Positions 10,276 to 19,068 of a stretch of DNA of 64,000 nucleotides are shown here, piece by piece. Both the position numbers and the translations under genes were made by a program. The notes under the pieces are model-generated. The model was not told where the DNA came from. It was given only the letters and a program-made list of their open reading frames with translations, and ran no database searches. Origin of the DNA: Plantibacter sp. ME-Dv--P-122b (lineage in GTDB: Bacteria > Actinomycetota > Actinomycetes > Actinomycetales > Microbacteriaceae). The first letter of the stretch is position 1. Each line of letters begins with the position of its first letter. Where the stretch lies: assembly GCF_030209375.1 (NCBI RefSeq), contig NZ_JARVSC010000001.1, forward strand, positions 62,001-126,000, read 5' to 3'.

Positions 10276-11172
10276 ATGGCCAACGACCAGTACACCTTCA
10301 CCGACCCGGCGAAGCTCTACGCCCACATCACCGCCGAGAAGCAGCACCAGCCCGAGCCCGGCCTCGACGCGAAGCTCGACCCGAAGGCCGACCTCGGCGA
10401 GGAGAGCTACCGCGGCTCGGGCCGCCTCACCGGCCGGAAGGCGCTCATCACCGGCGGTGACTCCGGTATCGGTGCCGCCACCGCGATCGCCTTCGCCCGC
10501 GAGGGTGCCTCCGTCGCCCTGTCCTATCTCCCGGAGGAGGAAGAGGACGCGCAGCGCATCGCCGGCATCGTCCGCGAGGCCGGCGCCATCGTCCTCACCC
10601 TGCCGGGCGACCTGCGGGACCCGTCCTACTGCCGCGACCTCGTCGCGCAGACGGTCGAGGGCCTCGGCGGACTCGACATCCTCGTGAACAACGGCGGCAA
10701 GCAGATGTTCAACGAGGACCTCACCACCCTCACGGACGAGCAGTTCGACGACACCTTCAAGACCAACGTCTACGCGATGTTCTGGCTCTCGAAGGCCGCC
10801 CTCCCGCACCTCCCGGCAGGCGCGTCGATCATCAACACGACGTCGATCCAGGCGTACTCGCCCTCCGATATCCTCGTGGACTACGCGTCGACCAAGGCGA
10901 CCATCAACGCCTTCACGAAGGCGCTGGCGCAGCAGCTCGCGCCCAAGGGCATCCGCGTCAACGCGGTCGCGCCCGGCCCGATCTGGACGCCGCTCCAGGT
11001 GTCGGACGGACAGCCGCAGGACAAGATCGCCGAGTTCGGCGAGGACACCCCGCTCGGCCGCATGGGCCAGCCGGCCGAGCTCGCGCCCGCCTACGTGTTC
11101 CTCGCGTCGGCGGAGTCGTCCTACGTCCTCGGTGAGACCCTGAACGTCAACGGCGGCATGCCCACCCCGTAA
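10276..11172 (+). CDS. SDR family oxidoreductase, copy 2
   Basis: A 298-residue SDR. Motifs: TGGDSGIG cofactor loop, VNNGG after the fourth strand, and YxxxK in VDYASTKATI. The N-terminal extension contains EESYRGSGRLTG, matching the other SDR at 6392-7231 (ETGYRGSGKLEG), so the two are paralogues. A GAAAGGA ribosome site lies 8 nt before ATG. The substrate is unknown; the position behind the lactonase gene suggests sugar or polyol oxidation. Confidence 0.92.
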   Translation: MANDQYTFTDPAKLYAHITAEKQHQPEPGLDAKLDPKADLGEESYRGSGRLTGRKALITGGDSGIGAATAIAFAREGASVALSYLPEEEEDAQRIAGIVREAGAIVLTLPGDLRDPSYCRDLVAQTVEGLGGLDILVNNGGKQMFNEDLTTLTDEQFDDTFKTNVYAMFWLSKAALPHLPAGASIINTTSIQAYSPSDILVDYASTKATINAFTKALAQQLAPKGIRVNAVAPGPIWTPLQVSDGQPQDKIAEFGEDTPLGRMGQPAELAPAYVFLASAESSYVLGETLNVNGGMPTP

Positions 11173-11187
11173 CCCGTCCCACCCCAC

Positions 11188-11262
11188 AACAGCCCGCGAA
11201 CTGTCAGTTCCGGCTAGTCAGACGCCGTCCGACTAGCCGTTTCTGACAGTTCGCGGGCTGTT
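11188..11262. terminator. 75-nt two-stage hairpin, bidirectional terminator
   Basis: Perfect 20-bp outer arms (11188-11207 with 11243-11262, containing CAGCCCGCGAACTGTCAG) enclose an 8-bp inner stem (GGCTAGTC/GACTAGCC). It fills the gap between the SDR and the opposing YihY gene. A short T-run follows on the plus strand. Confidence 0.85.
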
Positions 11263-11266
11263 TGGG

Positions 11267-12340
11267 TCAGTCGGAGCGGTCTGCCGCACGTCGGACGCGA
11301 CGGCCCTCGAGCGCGTCCTTCGCGTCGCGGTCGGCGAGCGCCTTGATCGCGGCGTCCGATCGCAAGGGCAGCTGCAGCTCCTGCTCCGCGGCGACGCCCG
11401 AGGCCAGCTGACGGCCGCGCTGGATCTCGATGTCGAGCTGTGCGCCGAACAGCAGTGCGAGGTTCGCGATCCAGATCCACAGCAGGAAGATGATGATGCC
11501 GGCGAGCGAGCCGTAGGTGGCGTCGTAGTTGCTGAAGTTGGCGATGTAAAAGCCGAACCCGACCGAAGCGATGAGCAGGATCAGGAGTGCGGTGAGCGCA
11601 CCGATGCTGATCCAACGGAACTTCTCCGGCTTGATGTTCGGCGTCGCGGAGTACAGCACGGCGATGACGAAGACGAGCGCGACGGCCATGACCGGCCACT
11701 TCGCGATCGACCAGACCGTGAGGCCCGTCTCGCCGAGACCGACCGCCTGTCCGATGGCCTGGGCGACCGGGCCGGACACGATGAGTGCGAGGGCGATCAC
11801 TGAGATGACGAGCAGGACGACGAGGGTCACGCCGAGCTGCGTCGGACGCAGGGACCAGATCTTGCGACCCTCCTCGACCCCGTACATGCGGTTGAGCGCG
11901 CGACCGAAGCCGCCCACGTAGCCGGACGCCGACCACACGGCACCGCCGATACCGACGATGAGCGCGAAGCCGATCGCGGGTGACTCGACGAACTGGTTCA
12001 CCGCGTCGGTCAGGAAGCCGAGGCTGTCGCCCGGTGCGAGGTTGCCGACGATCTCGAGGAGGGCGTCGGTGCCGTTGCGGCTCTGTCCGAAGAGGCCGAG
12101 GATCGAGACGAGTGCGAGGACGGCCGGGAACAGCGACAGGATCGCGAAGTAGGTGAGCCCCGCGGCGAGGTCGGTGCACTGGTTCGAGGTGAAGGAGTGC
12201 AGCGTCCGCTTCAGGACGTAGCCCCAGGGGACGGGGACGCGCTGGGGGTTCATCGTCTCTTCCGCGTGGTCCGCATCGCGGTTCCGCGGATCGTCTGGAG
12301 TGCTGCGCTCGACGCGGTCCTCCTTGGCGGATTCAGACAC
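11267..12340 (-). CDS. YihY/BrkB family inner-membrane protein
   Basis: About 357 residues with six membrane segments (for example AAGLTYFAILSLFPAVLALV, LVVLLVISVIALALIV, IGALTALLILLIASVGFGFY) and charged ends, typical of YihY/BrkB proteins (formerly called ribonuclease BN). Its role is not well defined; transport or envelope functions have been proposed. I start at GTG 12340 because GAGGG lies 6 nt upstream; it overlaps the DUF3618 stop by 8 nt. It is the last gene of a three-gene leftward operon. Confidence 0.88.
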   Translation of the reverse strand: MSESAKEDRVERSTPDDPRNRDADHAEETMNPQRVPVPWGYVLKRTLHSFTSNQCTDLAAGLTYFAILSLFPAVLALVSILGLFGQSRNGTDALLEIVGNLAPGDSLGFLTDAVNQFVESPAIGFALIVGIGGAVWSASGYVGGFGRALNRMYGVEEGRKIWSLRPTQLGVTLVVLLVISVIALALIVSGPVAQAIGQAVGLGETGLTVWSIAKWPVMAVALVFVIAVLYSATPNIKPEKFRWISIGALTALLILLIASVGFGFYIANFSNYDATYGSLAGIIIFLLWIWIANLALLFGAQLDIEIQRGRQLASGVAAEQELQLPLRSDAAIKALADRDAKDALEGRRVRRAADRSD

Positions 12341-12575
12341 GGTGCCCTCGGTTCGCACGCCACAGCAGGACGCCGGCGCCGACGACCGCGACCGAGGCGA
12401 CGACGATGGCGGTGGTGCGCAGGTGGTATGCCACAGCGGTGCGGACGTCGAACTTCTGGAAGAGGAGGTCGAGCGTCTGCGCGAGGTGTTCGCGCGTCTG
12501 TTCGACGTCGAGCTGCAGGGTGTTCAGCCCGGCGCCCTCGGGGGGAGTGGGGCGGGCGAGATCCTGGTCGCTCAT
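12333..12575 (-). CDS. DUF3618-type small membrane protein
   Basis: An 80-residue protein beginning MSDQDLARP. The segment LDVEQTREHLAQTLDLLFQKFDV is typical of DUF3618 (paired with putative holin-like genes in actinobacteria). One membrane helix (TAIVVASVAVVGAGVLLW) near the C-terminus. The start overlaps the upstream holin-like stop by ATGA. Probably an envelope protein; exact function unknown. Confidence 0.8.
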   Translation of the reverse strand: MSDQDLARPTPPEGAGLNTLQLDVEQTREHLAQTLDLLFQKFDVRTAVAYHLRTTAIVVASVAVVGAGVLLWRANRGHRV

Positions 12576-13027
12576 GCTGCGGCCTCCTTGGTGTCGTGCT
12601 TCGAGTCGTGCTGCTGGTGCTCGGCGAGGTGGTCGCCGGTGAGGGCTTCGACGCTGCGCTCGGGGACGGGCTTCGCGCCGGCCTTGAGCTTCTTGACGCC
12701 GACGAGCGCCAGGATCCCGGCGACGAGGATGAGGACGACGCCGACGATGAGGGCGGCGAGCCAGGCGGGGAGCACGGTGGCGAGGCCGAGGACGGCGGCC
12801 GCGATGAGCGTGCCGAAGCCGAAGAGCACGAGTACGAGGGCGACGACGAGCATGCCCGCGCCGATCCCGAGATCCTTGGCCTTCTTCGTCATCTCCGCCT
12901 TGAACAGGGCGATCTCGCCGGTGACGAGGCGGACGACGTCCTCGCGGAGGTCGGTGAGGAGGGTCTTCATGGGAGGAAGTCCGCGGCGACTCCGTCTGCG
13001 GTCGGCCGCGCTGCTGGCATCGGTCAT
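12572..13027 (-). CDS. phage-holin-3-6-like (putative actinobacterial holin superfamily) protein
   Basis: A 151-residue protein with start MTDASSAADRRR behind AGAAGAG. After a basic N-terminus comes DLREDVVRLVTGEIALFKAE, characteristic of the family, then two membrane segments (GMLVVALVLVLFGFGTLI and LAALIVGVVLILVAGILALV) and a His/Lys-rich tail. Despite the family name, chromosomal members with DUF3618 partners are probably envelope proteins, not lysis proteins. First gene of the operon with DUF3618 and YihY. Confidence 0.85.
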   Translation of the reverse strand: MTDASSAADRRRSRRGLPPMKTLLTDLREDVVRLVTGEIALFKAEMTKKAKDLGIGAGMLVVALVLVLFGFGTLIAAAVLGLATVLPAWLAALIVGVVLILVAGILALVGVKKLKAGAKPVPERSVEALTGDHLAEHQQHDSKHDTKEAAA

Positions 13028-13129
13028 GTGAGCACTCTTCTCGTTGTGGTCCTCCAGCCCACACCCCTCGCGCGCGCGAGACAAGGGCTTGACAGGCGTG
13101 TCGGCCGATCATGGAATACCCCGGTCTCA

Positions 13130-13163
13130 AATTGGTTACATCTACAAGTAAATGGGGTAGCCT
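13130..13163 (+). promoter_or_regulatory. promoter with MarR-like dyad for the dioxygenase-esterase operon
   Basis: A -10 candidate TAGCCT lies at 13158-13163 and a weak -35 TTACAT at 13136-13141 (16-nt spacer). Over the -35 sits TTAC-N8-GTAA (13136-13151). The stretch from 13130 (AATTGGTT then ACAAGTAA) matches 16 of 22 positions with the MarR-flanking site at 40121-40142, so the same or a related regulator may bind here. Confidence 0.5.
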
Positions 13164-13194
13164 GTACCGACCCCATCACCCGATCGGAGACCGA

Positions 13195-14109
13195 ATGTCC
13201 GCTGTGCTCGACGAGCGTCTGCTCGCCCCGGAGACGTCGATGGGCGCGGTCACGCTCCGCGTCGGCGACCTCGACCTCATGTCCGGCTACTACACCAACG
13301 CCTTCGCGATGGAGCCGCTCGAGGAGCGCAGCCGCGACCGCGAGGTGCACCGGGTGCTCGGTCGTGGCGACACCCCGCTCGTGCGACTCGTGCACACGCC
13401 CGACCTGCCGGCCGTCGACCGGCGGCAGGCCGGTCTGTTCCACACCGCGTTCCTGTTCGAGGACGAGTCGAGTCTCTCGGCGACGGTCTATCGGGCGGCG
13501 CAGGACCCCCGCGGACAGTTCGTCGGGTCGAGCGACCACTTCGTGAGCGAGGCGTTCTACTTCACCGACCCGGAGGGGAACGGCGTCGAGCTGTACACGG
13601 ACCGCCCGCGCAGCAGCTGGGTTCGCTCGGGCGACCAGATCGCCATGACCACCACCTACCTCGACCCGAACGCCTACCTGCAGCGGCACCTCACGGAGGA
13701 CGCCCTCGGCACGGGGCCGTCGTTGGCCGGTGCCGTCGGGCACGTGCACCTGCAGGTCGGCGACCTCGCGACCGCTCGCGCCTTCTACGTCGACGCCCTC
13801 GGATTCGAGACGACGCAGACCGAGTACCCCGGCGCGATCTTCGCCTCCGCCGGCGGGTACCACCACCACATCGCGATGAACGTCTGGAACAGCCAGGGCG
13901 CCGGTCCTCGCGCGGCCGCCCTCGGTCTCGGCGACGTGTCGATCACCGTCCCCGACCTCGCGAACCTCGATACGCTGGCCGCGAGGCTGCGCGCCCGCAC
14001 GATCCCCTTCGCCGCGGACGGTCGTTCCGTGACCGTCTCCGACCCGTGGGGGACCCGCGTCACCGTGGCCCTGCCCGACCTGTCGACCGAGGAGCTGCTG
14101 TCCCGATGA
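13195..14109 (+). CDS. VOC family ring-cleavage dioxygenase-like protein (CatE/MhqO type)
   Basis: A 304-residue protein with two vicinal-oxygen-chelate modules (about 12-125 and 175-290). Module 2 shows GHVHLQVGDL and YHHHIAMN; module 1 shows LFHTAFLF and EGNGVELY. By eye neither module has a full His-His-Glu metal triad: module 1 begins GAVTLRV and module 2 ends WGTRVTV. Family members act on catechols or hydroquinone adducts. It is coupled by ATGA to an esterase, the same pairing as Bacillus mhqE-mhqD, which are induced by quinones; the role is inferred from that. Confidence 0.8.
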   Translation: MSAVLDERLLAPETSMGAVTLRVGDLDLMSGYYTNAFAMEPLEERSRDREVHRVLGRGDTPLVRLVHTPDLPAVDRRQAGLFHTAFLFEDESSLSATVYRAAQDPRGQFVGSSDHFVSEAFYFTDPEGNGVELYTDRPRSSWVRSGDQIAMTTTYLDPNAYLQRHLTEDALGTGPSLAGAVGHVHLQVGDLATARAFYVDALGFETTQTEYPGAIFASAGGYHHHIAMNVWNSQGAGPRAAALGLGDVSITVPDLANLDTLAARLRARTIPFAADGRSVTVSDPWGTRVTVALPDLSTEELLSR

Positions 14110-14738
14110 CCACCGCACTGCGCGACGTCCGTTCCGCCGACTGGGCCGACGCCGTGGCGGGCGCGCCCGCCGTCGCGGTGCTCCTCCACGGCTACGGCTC
14201 CAACGAGCATGACCTCACCGGACTCGTCGACCCGCTCGCACTGGAGATGCCCTGGGTGTCGCTGCGCGCGCCGCTCGAGATGGGCCACGGCGGGGCGGCC
14301 TGGTTCGAGATCACGACGCCGGGCAACCCGGACCCGGAGCCGATCGCCCGCGCAACGGACGCCGTCTGGAGCTGGATCGACGAGCACGTGCGGGCCGAGG
14401 CTCGGATCGTGCCCATCGGCTTCTCGCAGGGCGGCTTCATGGCCTCGCAGCTGCTGCGCACGCGGCCAGAGCGGGTCGTGGCGCCGGTGATCATCGCCGG
14501 ATTCGTGCTGAGTGCGCCGCAGTCCGGCGACGAGGTGCTGGCCGCGACGAGGCCTGCGGTGTTCTGGGGGCGCGGGCTCGAGGACCGCGTCATCGCCGCG
14601 CCGGCCGTCGCGCGCACCGCGGCCTGGTTGCCGCTCCACACCACCCTCACCGAGCGCACCTATCCGGGGCTGGCCCACGGGATCCACCAGGCCGAGATCG
14701 ACGACGTCCGCGCCTTCCTCGGCGAGCACGTCGGCTGA
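14106..14738 (+). CDS. phospholipase/carboxylesterase-type alpha/beta hydrolase (MhqD-like)
   Basis: A 210-residue hydrolase. Catalytic Ser in IGFSQGGFMA, Asp in GLEDRVIA, His in HGIHQAE; oxyanion region LLHGYGSNEHDL. It cleaves small esters. The ATG overlaps the dioxygenase stop (ATGA), so both are made together. The pairing with a CatE/MhqO-type protein suggests detoxification of aromatic electrophiles. Confidence 0.88.
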   Translation: MTTALRDVRSADWADAVAGAPAVAVLLHGYGSNEHDLTGLVDPLALEMPWVSLRAPLEMGHGGAAWFEITTPGNPDPEPIARATDAVWSWIDEHVRAEARIVPIGFSQGGFMASQLLRTRPERVVAPVIIAGFVLSAPQSGDEVLAATRPAVFWGRGLEDRVIAAPAVARTAAWLPLHTTLTERTYPGLAHGIHQAEIDDVRAFLGEHVG

Positions 14739-14742
14739 TCGC

Positions 14743-15207
14743 TCAGTCCCTCGGCTCCGCGGGTGACACCACCTGCGGTCGCACGTGTTCGTAGACGACG
14801 CTCGTGCGGACGTCGGCGACCTCCTCGCGCTCCGTGAGCTTGTCGATGACGAATGCGTACAGGGCGTCGTTGTCGGCGACGGCGACCTGGAGCAGGAAGT
14901 CCTCGTTCCCGGAGACGACGAACACACCGATGGTCTCGGGGAGGGTGATCGCCCAGCTGCGGAACGCGTCGATGTTGACGCGCGACGGCGGTCGGATCCG
15001 GATCGCGATGAGCGCCTGGACCGAGCGACCGAGCGACGGCAGATCGACGTCGAGTCGCGCGCCGCGGATGACGCCGCGGCGGTACAGGCCACGGGTTCGG
15101 TCGAGCGCGGTGGTGGGCGAGACGCCGACCGCGGCAGCGATGTCCCGGTTGGTGCGCCGGGCGTCGCGCTGGAGTTCACGCAGGATCGCCGTATCAAGTT
15201 CGTCCAT
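14743..15207 (-). CDS. Lrp/AsnC family transcriptional regulator
   Basis: A 154-residue regulator starting MDELDTAI. N-terminal helix-turn-helix (about 1-55, NRDIAAAVGVSPTTALDR) and C-terminal RAM ligand domain (about 65-145, FVVSGNEDFLLQVAV). ATG is 7 nt from a -10-like CACAAT on the minus strand, so it may be leaderless. It diverges from a DUF2000 gene, the likely target, since Lrp proteins commonly control neighbouring divergent genes. The ligand is unknown. Confidence 0.9.
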   Translation of the reverse strand: MDELDTAILRELQRDARRTNRDIAAAVGVSPTTALDRTRGLYRRGVIRGARLDVDLPSLGRSVQALIAIRIRPPSRVNIDAFRSWAITLPETIGVFVVSGNEDFLLQVAVADNDALYAFVIDKLTEREEVADVRTSVVYEHVRPQVVSPAEPRD

Positions 15208-15313
15208 GCGGTCGATTGTGCCAGTTCGGCCGGACGATGTACGGGGTTGAAATCGTTGTGATGTCGCTCGACATAGCCTGAGGATTGATTCACGTACGAC
15301 ATCAGGGAGAGAC

Positions 15314-15787
15314 ATGACGGAAGAACAGCTCGTCGGCTTTGCGCCGGAGGAGATCGACACGGCGGCGCCCACCCGGTCCGCCCGGCTGAAGTGGGTCGTC
15401 GTCGTGCAGCAGGACCTCCCCGCCGGTCGAGCCGTGAATGCGGCGGCCTGCGTCGCTGCGGCGATCGGAGCACGGGTGCAGGGACTCCTCGGGCCGGACG
15501 CCGTCGACGCCGACGGTTCGGCTCATCCCGGACTGCCGTGGGCCGGGTGCAGTGTGTTGACCGCTCCGGCCGAGCAACTGGCGGCGATCCGGGCCAAGGC
15601 GGCGGGCTCGGACGGCGTGCTCGTCGTCGACATGCCGGAGGCTGCCCAGCTCACCCGGGTCTACGACGAGTACCTCGAGGCGGTGGCGGCGACCGCGCCG
15701 GACGCACTCGCACCGCTGGCCGTCGCCCTGGTCGGGCCGCGCAACCGGGTGGACCGGATCGTCGGCAGGCTCCCGCTCCTCGCCTGA
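15314..15787 (+). CDS. DUF2000 family protein
   Basis: A 157-residue protein of DUF2000, a family with a peptidyl-tRNA-hydrolase-II-like fold and no firm function. Recognisable parts are WVVVVQQDLPAGRAVNAAAC, GLPWAGCSVL and the C-terminal VALVGPRNRVDRIVGRLPLL. GGGAGAG precedes the ATG. It diverges from the Lrp-type regulator and probably answers to it. Confidence 0.8.
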   Translation: MTEEQLVGFAPEEIDTAAPTRSARLKWVVVVQQDLPAGRAVNAAACVAAAIGARVQGLLGPDAVDADGSAHPGLPWAGCSVLTAPAEQLAAIRAKAAGSDGVLVVDMPEAAQLTRVYDEYLEAVAATAPDALAPLAVALVGPRNRVDRIVGRLPLLA

Positions 15788-15843
15788 GCGCAAGCCCCGC
15801 CTCGAGGGACGGCGGTGGCCCGGCTGCTGGTTAGGGTTGACGG

Positions 15844-16542
15844 ATGCGCTCCACCACCACGGCCGCCCGAACGGCCTCAGCGCCGGGGATCGTCACCACC
15901 AGCCGCGTGGTGTACTCCCTCATCGCCGCGATCATCGCGATCTCGCTCGTCATCCAGATCGTCCTCGTCATCACCGGCGGCGCCGACGCCCGCTCGGGTG
16001 GCGTGGACATGTCCGTCGGGCTCGCGACCCGCTTCGCACGCATCTTCAGTGCGTTCACGATCCTCAGCAACCTCATCGTGCTCACGGTGTCCGTCCTGCT
16101 GGCGATCGACCCGCTCCGTGACGGCCGGCTCTGGCGGGTGGCTCGGCTCGACGCCCTGCTCAGCATCGTCATCACCGGCATCGTCTACGCGGTGGTGCTG
16201 GCGCCGCAGGTGAACCTCACGGGGTGGGCGCTCGTCATCACGATCGGGTTCCACTACCTGTCCCCGTGGCTCACGCTCGGTGCCTGGCTCGTCTTCGGTC
16301 CGCGTCCGCGCTTCACCTGGAGCACCGTCGCCTGGGCGTTCCTCTGGCCGCTCGCCTGGGTCGTCTTCACCTTCATCCGTGGCGGCATCACCGGCTGGTA
16401 CCCCTACCCTTTCCTCGATGCGACGCAGCTCGGCTTCGACGGCGCCGTCCGGAACGCGCTCCTGGTACTCGTCGTCGCGATCGTGTTCGCCGTGCTGCTC
16501 AAGCTCGTCGATCGGGTGCTGCCCGCCGCGCTCCGCCGCTGA
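15844..16542 (+). CDS. Pr6Pr/FAR-17a-like membrane protein
   Basis: A 232-residue protein with six membrane segments (for example RVVYSLIAAIIAISLVIQIV and ALLVLVVAIVFAVLLKLV). The motif order FHYLSPWLTLGAWLVFGP and GWYPYPFLD is typical of the Pr6Pr family, related to FAR-17a/AIG1 proteins. Function unknown; a lipid ester hydrolase role is known only for distant eukaryotic relatives. ATG is 6 nt after TAGGGT (15832-15837), a leaderless start. Confidence 0.8.
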   Translation: MRSTTTAARTASAPGIVTTSRVVYSLIAAIIAISLVIQIVLVITGGADARSGGVDMSVGLATRFARIFSAFTILSNLIVLTVSVLLAIDPLRDGRLWRVARLDALLSIVITGIVYAVVLAPQVNLTGWALVITIGFHYLSPWLTLGAWLVFGPRPRFTWSTVAWAFLWPLAWVVFTFIRGGITGWYPYPFLDATQLGFDGAVRNALLVLVVAIVFAVLLKLVDRVLPAALRR

Positions 16543-16543
16543 G

Positions 16544-16592
16544 GTGAGGTGCCTGGTCGCCCGGCAGCGTTCCGGGCGACCATCTGCCTCAC
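16544..16592. repeat. 49-nt palindromic element, copy 1
   Basis: GTGAGG (16544-16549) pairs with CCTCAC (16587-16592) and TGGTCGCCCGG (16554-16564) pairs perfectly with CCGGGCGACCA (16572-16582). It lies right after the Pr6Pr stop. Its reverse complement shares length, GTGAGGCAGAT, GCGAC and CCTCAC with the element at 27352-27400. It may terminate transcription. Confidence 0.65.
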
Positions 16593-16616
16593 TTCGTGGC
16601 CGTGTCAGGATGGGGC

Positions 16617-17102
16617 ATGCCCGTCGTCGAATCCCGCTGCACCGTGCCCGTCCCGCCCGACGTCGCGTTCGCGATCTCCCAGACCACGGGCGAGACCCGG
16701 ATGCGCTGGGATCCGTTCATCCGGCGGCAGTACTTCCTCGACGGTGCGAAGGAAGCCGCCAAGGGCGTCCGAACCTTCACCGTCCAGCGGTTCGGGTTCC
16801 GGATGGTCAGCGAGTACGTCTCGTACCACCCGCCGACCAACGTCGGCATGAAGATGACGAAGGGCTCATGGTTCTTCGAGCGGCTCGCCGGCGGCTGGCG
16901 CTTCAGTCCGGTGGACGGCGACGACCAGCGCACCCTCGCCGTCTGGCGCTACAACTTCACGTGCAAGCCGCGGTGGCTGGCACCGATCGCCGAGCGCATC
17001 GGTGTGATCGTCCTGCAGCGCGACATCGACCGCCGCATCCGAGGCTTCGCGCGCGGCTGCGAGGACCCCGTGGTGCTCGCCGCGGTCGCTGCAGCGGACT
17101 GA
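16617..17102 (+). CDS. SRPBCC family protein
   Basis: A 161-residue helix-grip protein starting MPVVESRCTV. The N-terminal strand and VAFAISQTTGETRMRWDPF are typical of polyketide-cyclase/START-like SRPBCC domains, which bind hydrophobic ligands in a cavity. A C-terminal amphipathic helix (DRRIRGFARGCEDPV) closes the fold. CAGGAT lies 5 nt before ATG, a probable -10 for leaderless transcription. Ligand unknown. Confidence 0.8.
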   Translation: MPVVESRCTVPVPPDVAFAISQTTGETRMRWDPFIRRQYFLDGAKEAAKGVRTFTVQRFGFRMVSEYVSYHPPTNVGMKMTKGSWFFERLAGGWRFSPVDGDDQRTLAVWRYNFTCKPRWLAPIAERIGVIVLQRDIDRRIRGFARGCEDPVVLAAVAAAD

Positions 17103-17110
17103 TCCGGCAC

Positions 17111-17863
17111 TCAGCGGGCGAGGAACGAGCCGATCCCGAACCGGGCGGTCACGCCGGGGCTGAAGAGCACCGAGTCGGGCTCGTGCTCGACGACACCCGG
17201 GAGGCCCGCCGCCGCGCAGAGCTCGTCGCGCAATGAGACGACGTGAGCCGGGTGCAACACCCAGGGTTCGTGCTCGTTCGGCAACCACTGCGTCCGACCG
17301 AAGCGGCTCTGGAAGAGGCCCCACCGCGCCGTCAGGAACTGTGACAGCTCGTCGTCGACGGTTCTCGTCCGGTCGACGTCGACGCCGAGCTGGAAACCCG
17401 GACCTCGGGTCGTCGGCGACACGGTGATCCGCCGCGACGCGTACTCCCAGCCGTCGTCCGTCGGCCGTTGCGCGGTCCGCGCCCACTGGTAGGGCAGGCC
17501 GAACATCGCGCGGGCAGCGAGGACCGCCGGTAGGCTCGACGCTTCGAGTGACCGGAACACGACGCCGCGACGCCCCTCGGCGTCGACCCCGTACAGCCGG
17601 ACGTTCACCTCGGTGAAGGATCCGCCGATGGGCGACGGCGGCAGTGGGCCGATGCGCGCGTCGCCCAGCTGGAAGGCGATGAGTCCGACCCACGTGGAGC
17701 CGTCAAAGACGTCGGGGACCACCCCGGGTGGCAGCAGTGGCGCGACGGCGCTCGCCGGGACGCGCCAGTGCACGAACGCCAGGTCCCGCCACTCCTGCGC
17801 GGCGACAACCGGGCCGGACAGGGCCGGTGCGCTCGAGGCGATCGGCCTGGGCTCGCCACTCAT
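17111..17863 (-). CDS. YqjF family protein (DUF2071)
   Basis: A 250-residue protein with the family signature WRDLAFVHWRVPASAVAPLL near residue 26 and VNVRLYGVD in the middle. DUF2071/YqjF proteins are of unknown biochemical role. Its start overlaps the stop of the FAD monooxygenase (ATGA), so the two are co-translated; YqjF next to a flavin oxidoreductase hints at a xenobiotic or redox role, but that is inference. Confidence 0.85.
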   Translation of the reverse strand: MSGEPRPIASSAPALSGPVVAAQEWRDLAFVHWRVPASAVAPLLPPGVVPDVFDGSTWVGLIAFQLGDARIGPLPPSPIGGSFTEVNVRLYGVDAEGRRGVVFRSLEASSLPAVLAARAMFGLPYQWARTAQRPTDDGWEYASRRITVSPTTRGPGFQLGVDVDRTRTVDDELSQFLTARWGLFQSRFGRTQWLPNEHEPWVLHPAHVVSLRDELCAAAGLPGVVEHEPDSVLFSPGVTARFGIGSFLAR

Positions 17864-19068
17864 GCCAGGTGCTCGTACTCGGGCAGCTCGATCTTGTCGG
17901 CCGGTGGGGAGAACAGCTGCGCACCGACGAGCTTCGCGGGCTTCGACCCGGCCACGCGGAGTGCGGTGCGGAAGGCCGTGACGCCGGCCTTCGAGGTCGG
18001 ATTGGCGAGCTGCGGCGTACCCGGCGGCAGCGACTGGGCCTGCTCGACGTAGGGGCGCATGATCCGTTCGTACCCGCGGAAGGCGTCCCGGTGGTGCACG
18101 TGCGCCGCCAGCTCACCGGCCAGCACGTAGGCGCCGACGATCGACAGGCTCGTCCCCATACCGCTGACGGGCGACGCGCACCAGGCCGCGTCACCGAGCA
18201 GCGCGACCCGTCCGGATGCCCAGCGGGGCGTCCTGACCTGGCCGATGGACTCGTAGTAGACGTCGTCGCTGTCGTCGAGATGCTCGAGGATCCGGTTCGC
18301 CTGCCAGGGGAGTCCGACGAACCGGTTCCTGAGATGCCGTCGCTGCGCGTCGAGGTCGCGGCGCGCGGGGACGACGCCGTCGCCGCGGTCGGACGTGACC
18401 TCCGTCAACACCGCGCGGGTGGTGCCGTGCCGGTCGGGTCGGAGCGTGACGCTGCGGCCACCGACGCCCGAGTACCACTGCCACCACGGCACGTCGGCGT
18501 CGTCGCGCGGGATGGTGAGGTACGTCATCTCCAGGCCGAGGGACCGGGTCACCGCCTCGCCGGGGAAGGCCAGCTCACGGGTCGACGATCGGATGCCGTC
18601 CGCCGCGATCACGAGGTCGAACGCCTCATCCTCGCCGTGTGCGAAGGACACGAGGACCCGTTCGCCGTCGTCGTCGAGTCCGGTGATGTGGTCGCCGTAC
18701 CGATAGGTGGTGGTGCCGTCCGTCGCGTCGATGAAGATGCTGGCCAGGTCACCTCGGAGGATCTCGACCTCGGCGGTCGCGCCGTCGGTCTCGGAGTCCG
18801 ACACCGGGAACTCGGCGATCGTCTCTCCGGCGTCACCGACGAACCGGGTGCCGCGCTCGCCGGTGGTCGCCTCACGTGCCGCGTCCTCGAGGCCCGCGCG
18901 TCGCAGGACCTCGCGAGCGGCGCCCCGCACGTCGATGTTCTGGCCGCCGTCGCGGAACGCCGGCGCGCGCTCGACGACCGTCGTCTCCCAGCCGTAGCGG
19001 TTCAGCCAGAACGCCAGGCCGGGGCCGGCGATGCTGGCTCCGGAGATGAGGACGCGGGGAACGGTCAT
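17860..19068 (-). CDS. FAD-dependent monooxygenase (PHBH-like)
   Basis: About 402 residues, start MTVPRVLISG behind GAGAGG. N-terminal Rossmann motif ISGASIAGPGLAFWL, FAD-contact block GDAAWCASPVSGMGTSL near residue 290, and DGIRSSTRE in the substrate domain. Such enzymes hydroxylate aromatic or modify tetracycline-like compounds using NAD(P)H. The substrate cannot be read from sequence. First gene of a two-gene leftward operon with the YqjF protein. Confidence 0.9.
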   Translation of the reverse strand: MTVPRVLISGASIAGPGLAFWLNRYGWETTVVERAPAFRDGGQNIDVRGAAREVLRRAGLEDAAREATTGERGTRFVGDAGETIAEFPVSDSETDGATAEVEILRGDLASIFIDATDGTTTYRYGDHITGLDDDGERVLVSFAHGEDEAFDLVIAADGIRSSTRELAFPGEAVTRSLGLEMTYLTIPRDDADVPWWQWYSGVGGRSVTLRPDRHGTTRAVLTEVTSDRGDGVVPARRDLDAQRRHLRNRFVGLPWQANRILEHLDDSDDVYYESIGQVRTPRWASGRVALLGDAAWCASPVSGMGTSLSIVGAYVLAGELAAHVHHRDAFRGYERIMRPYVEQAQSLPPGTPQLANPTSKAGVTAFRTALRVAGSKPAKLVGAQLFSPPADKIELPEYEHLA

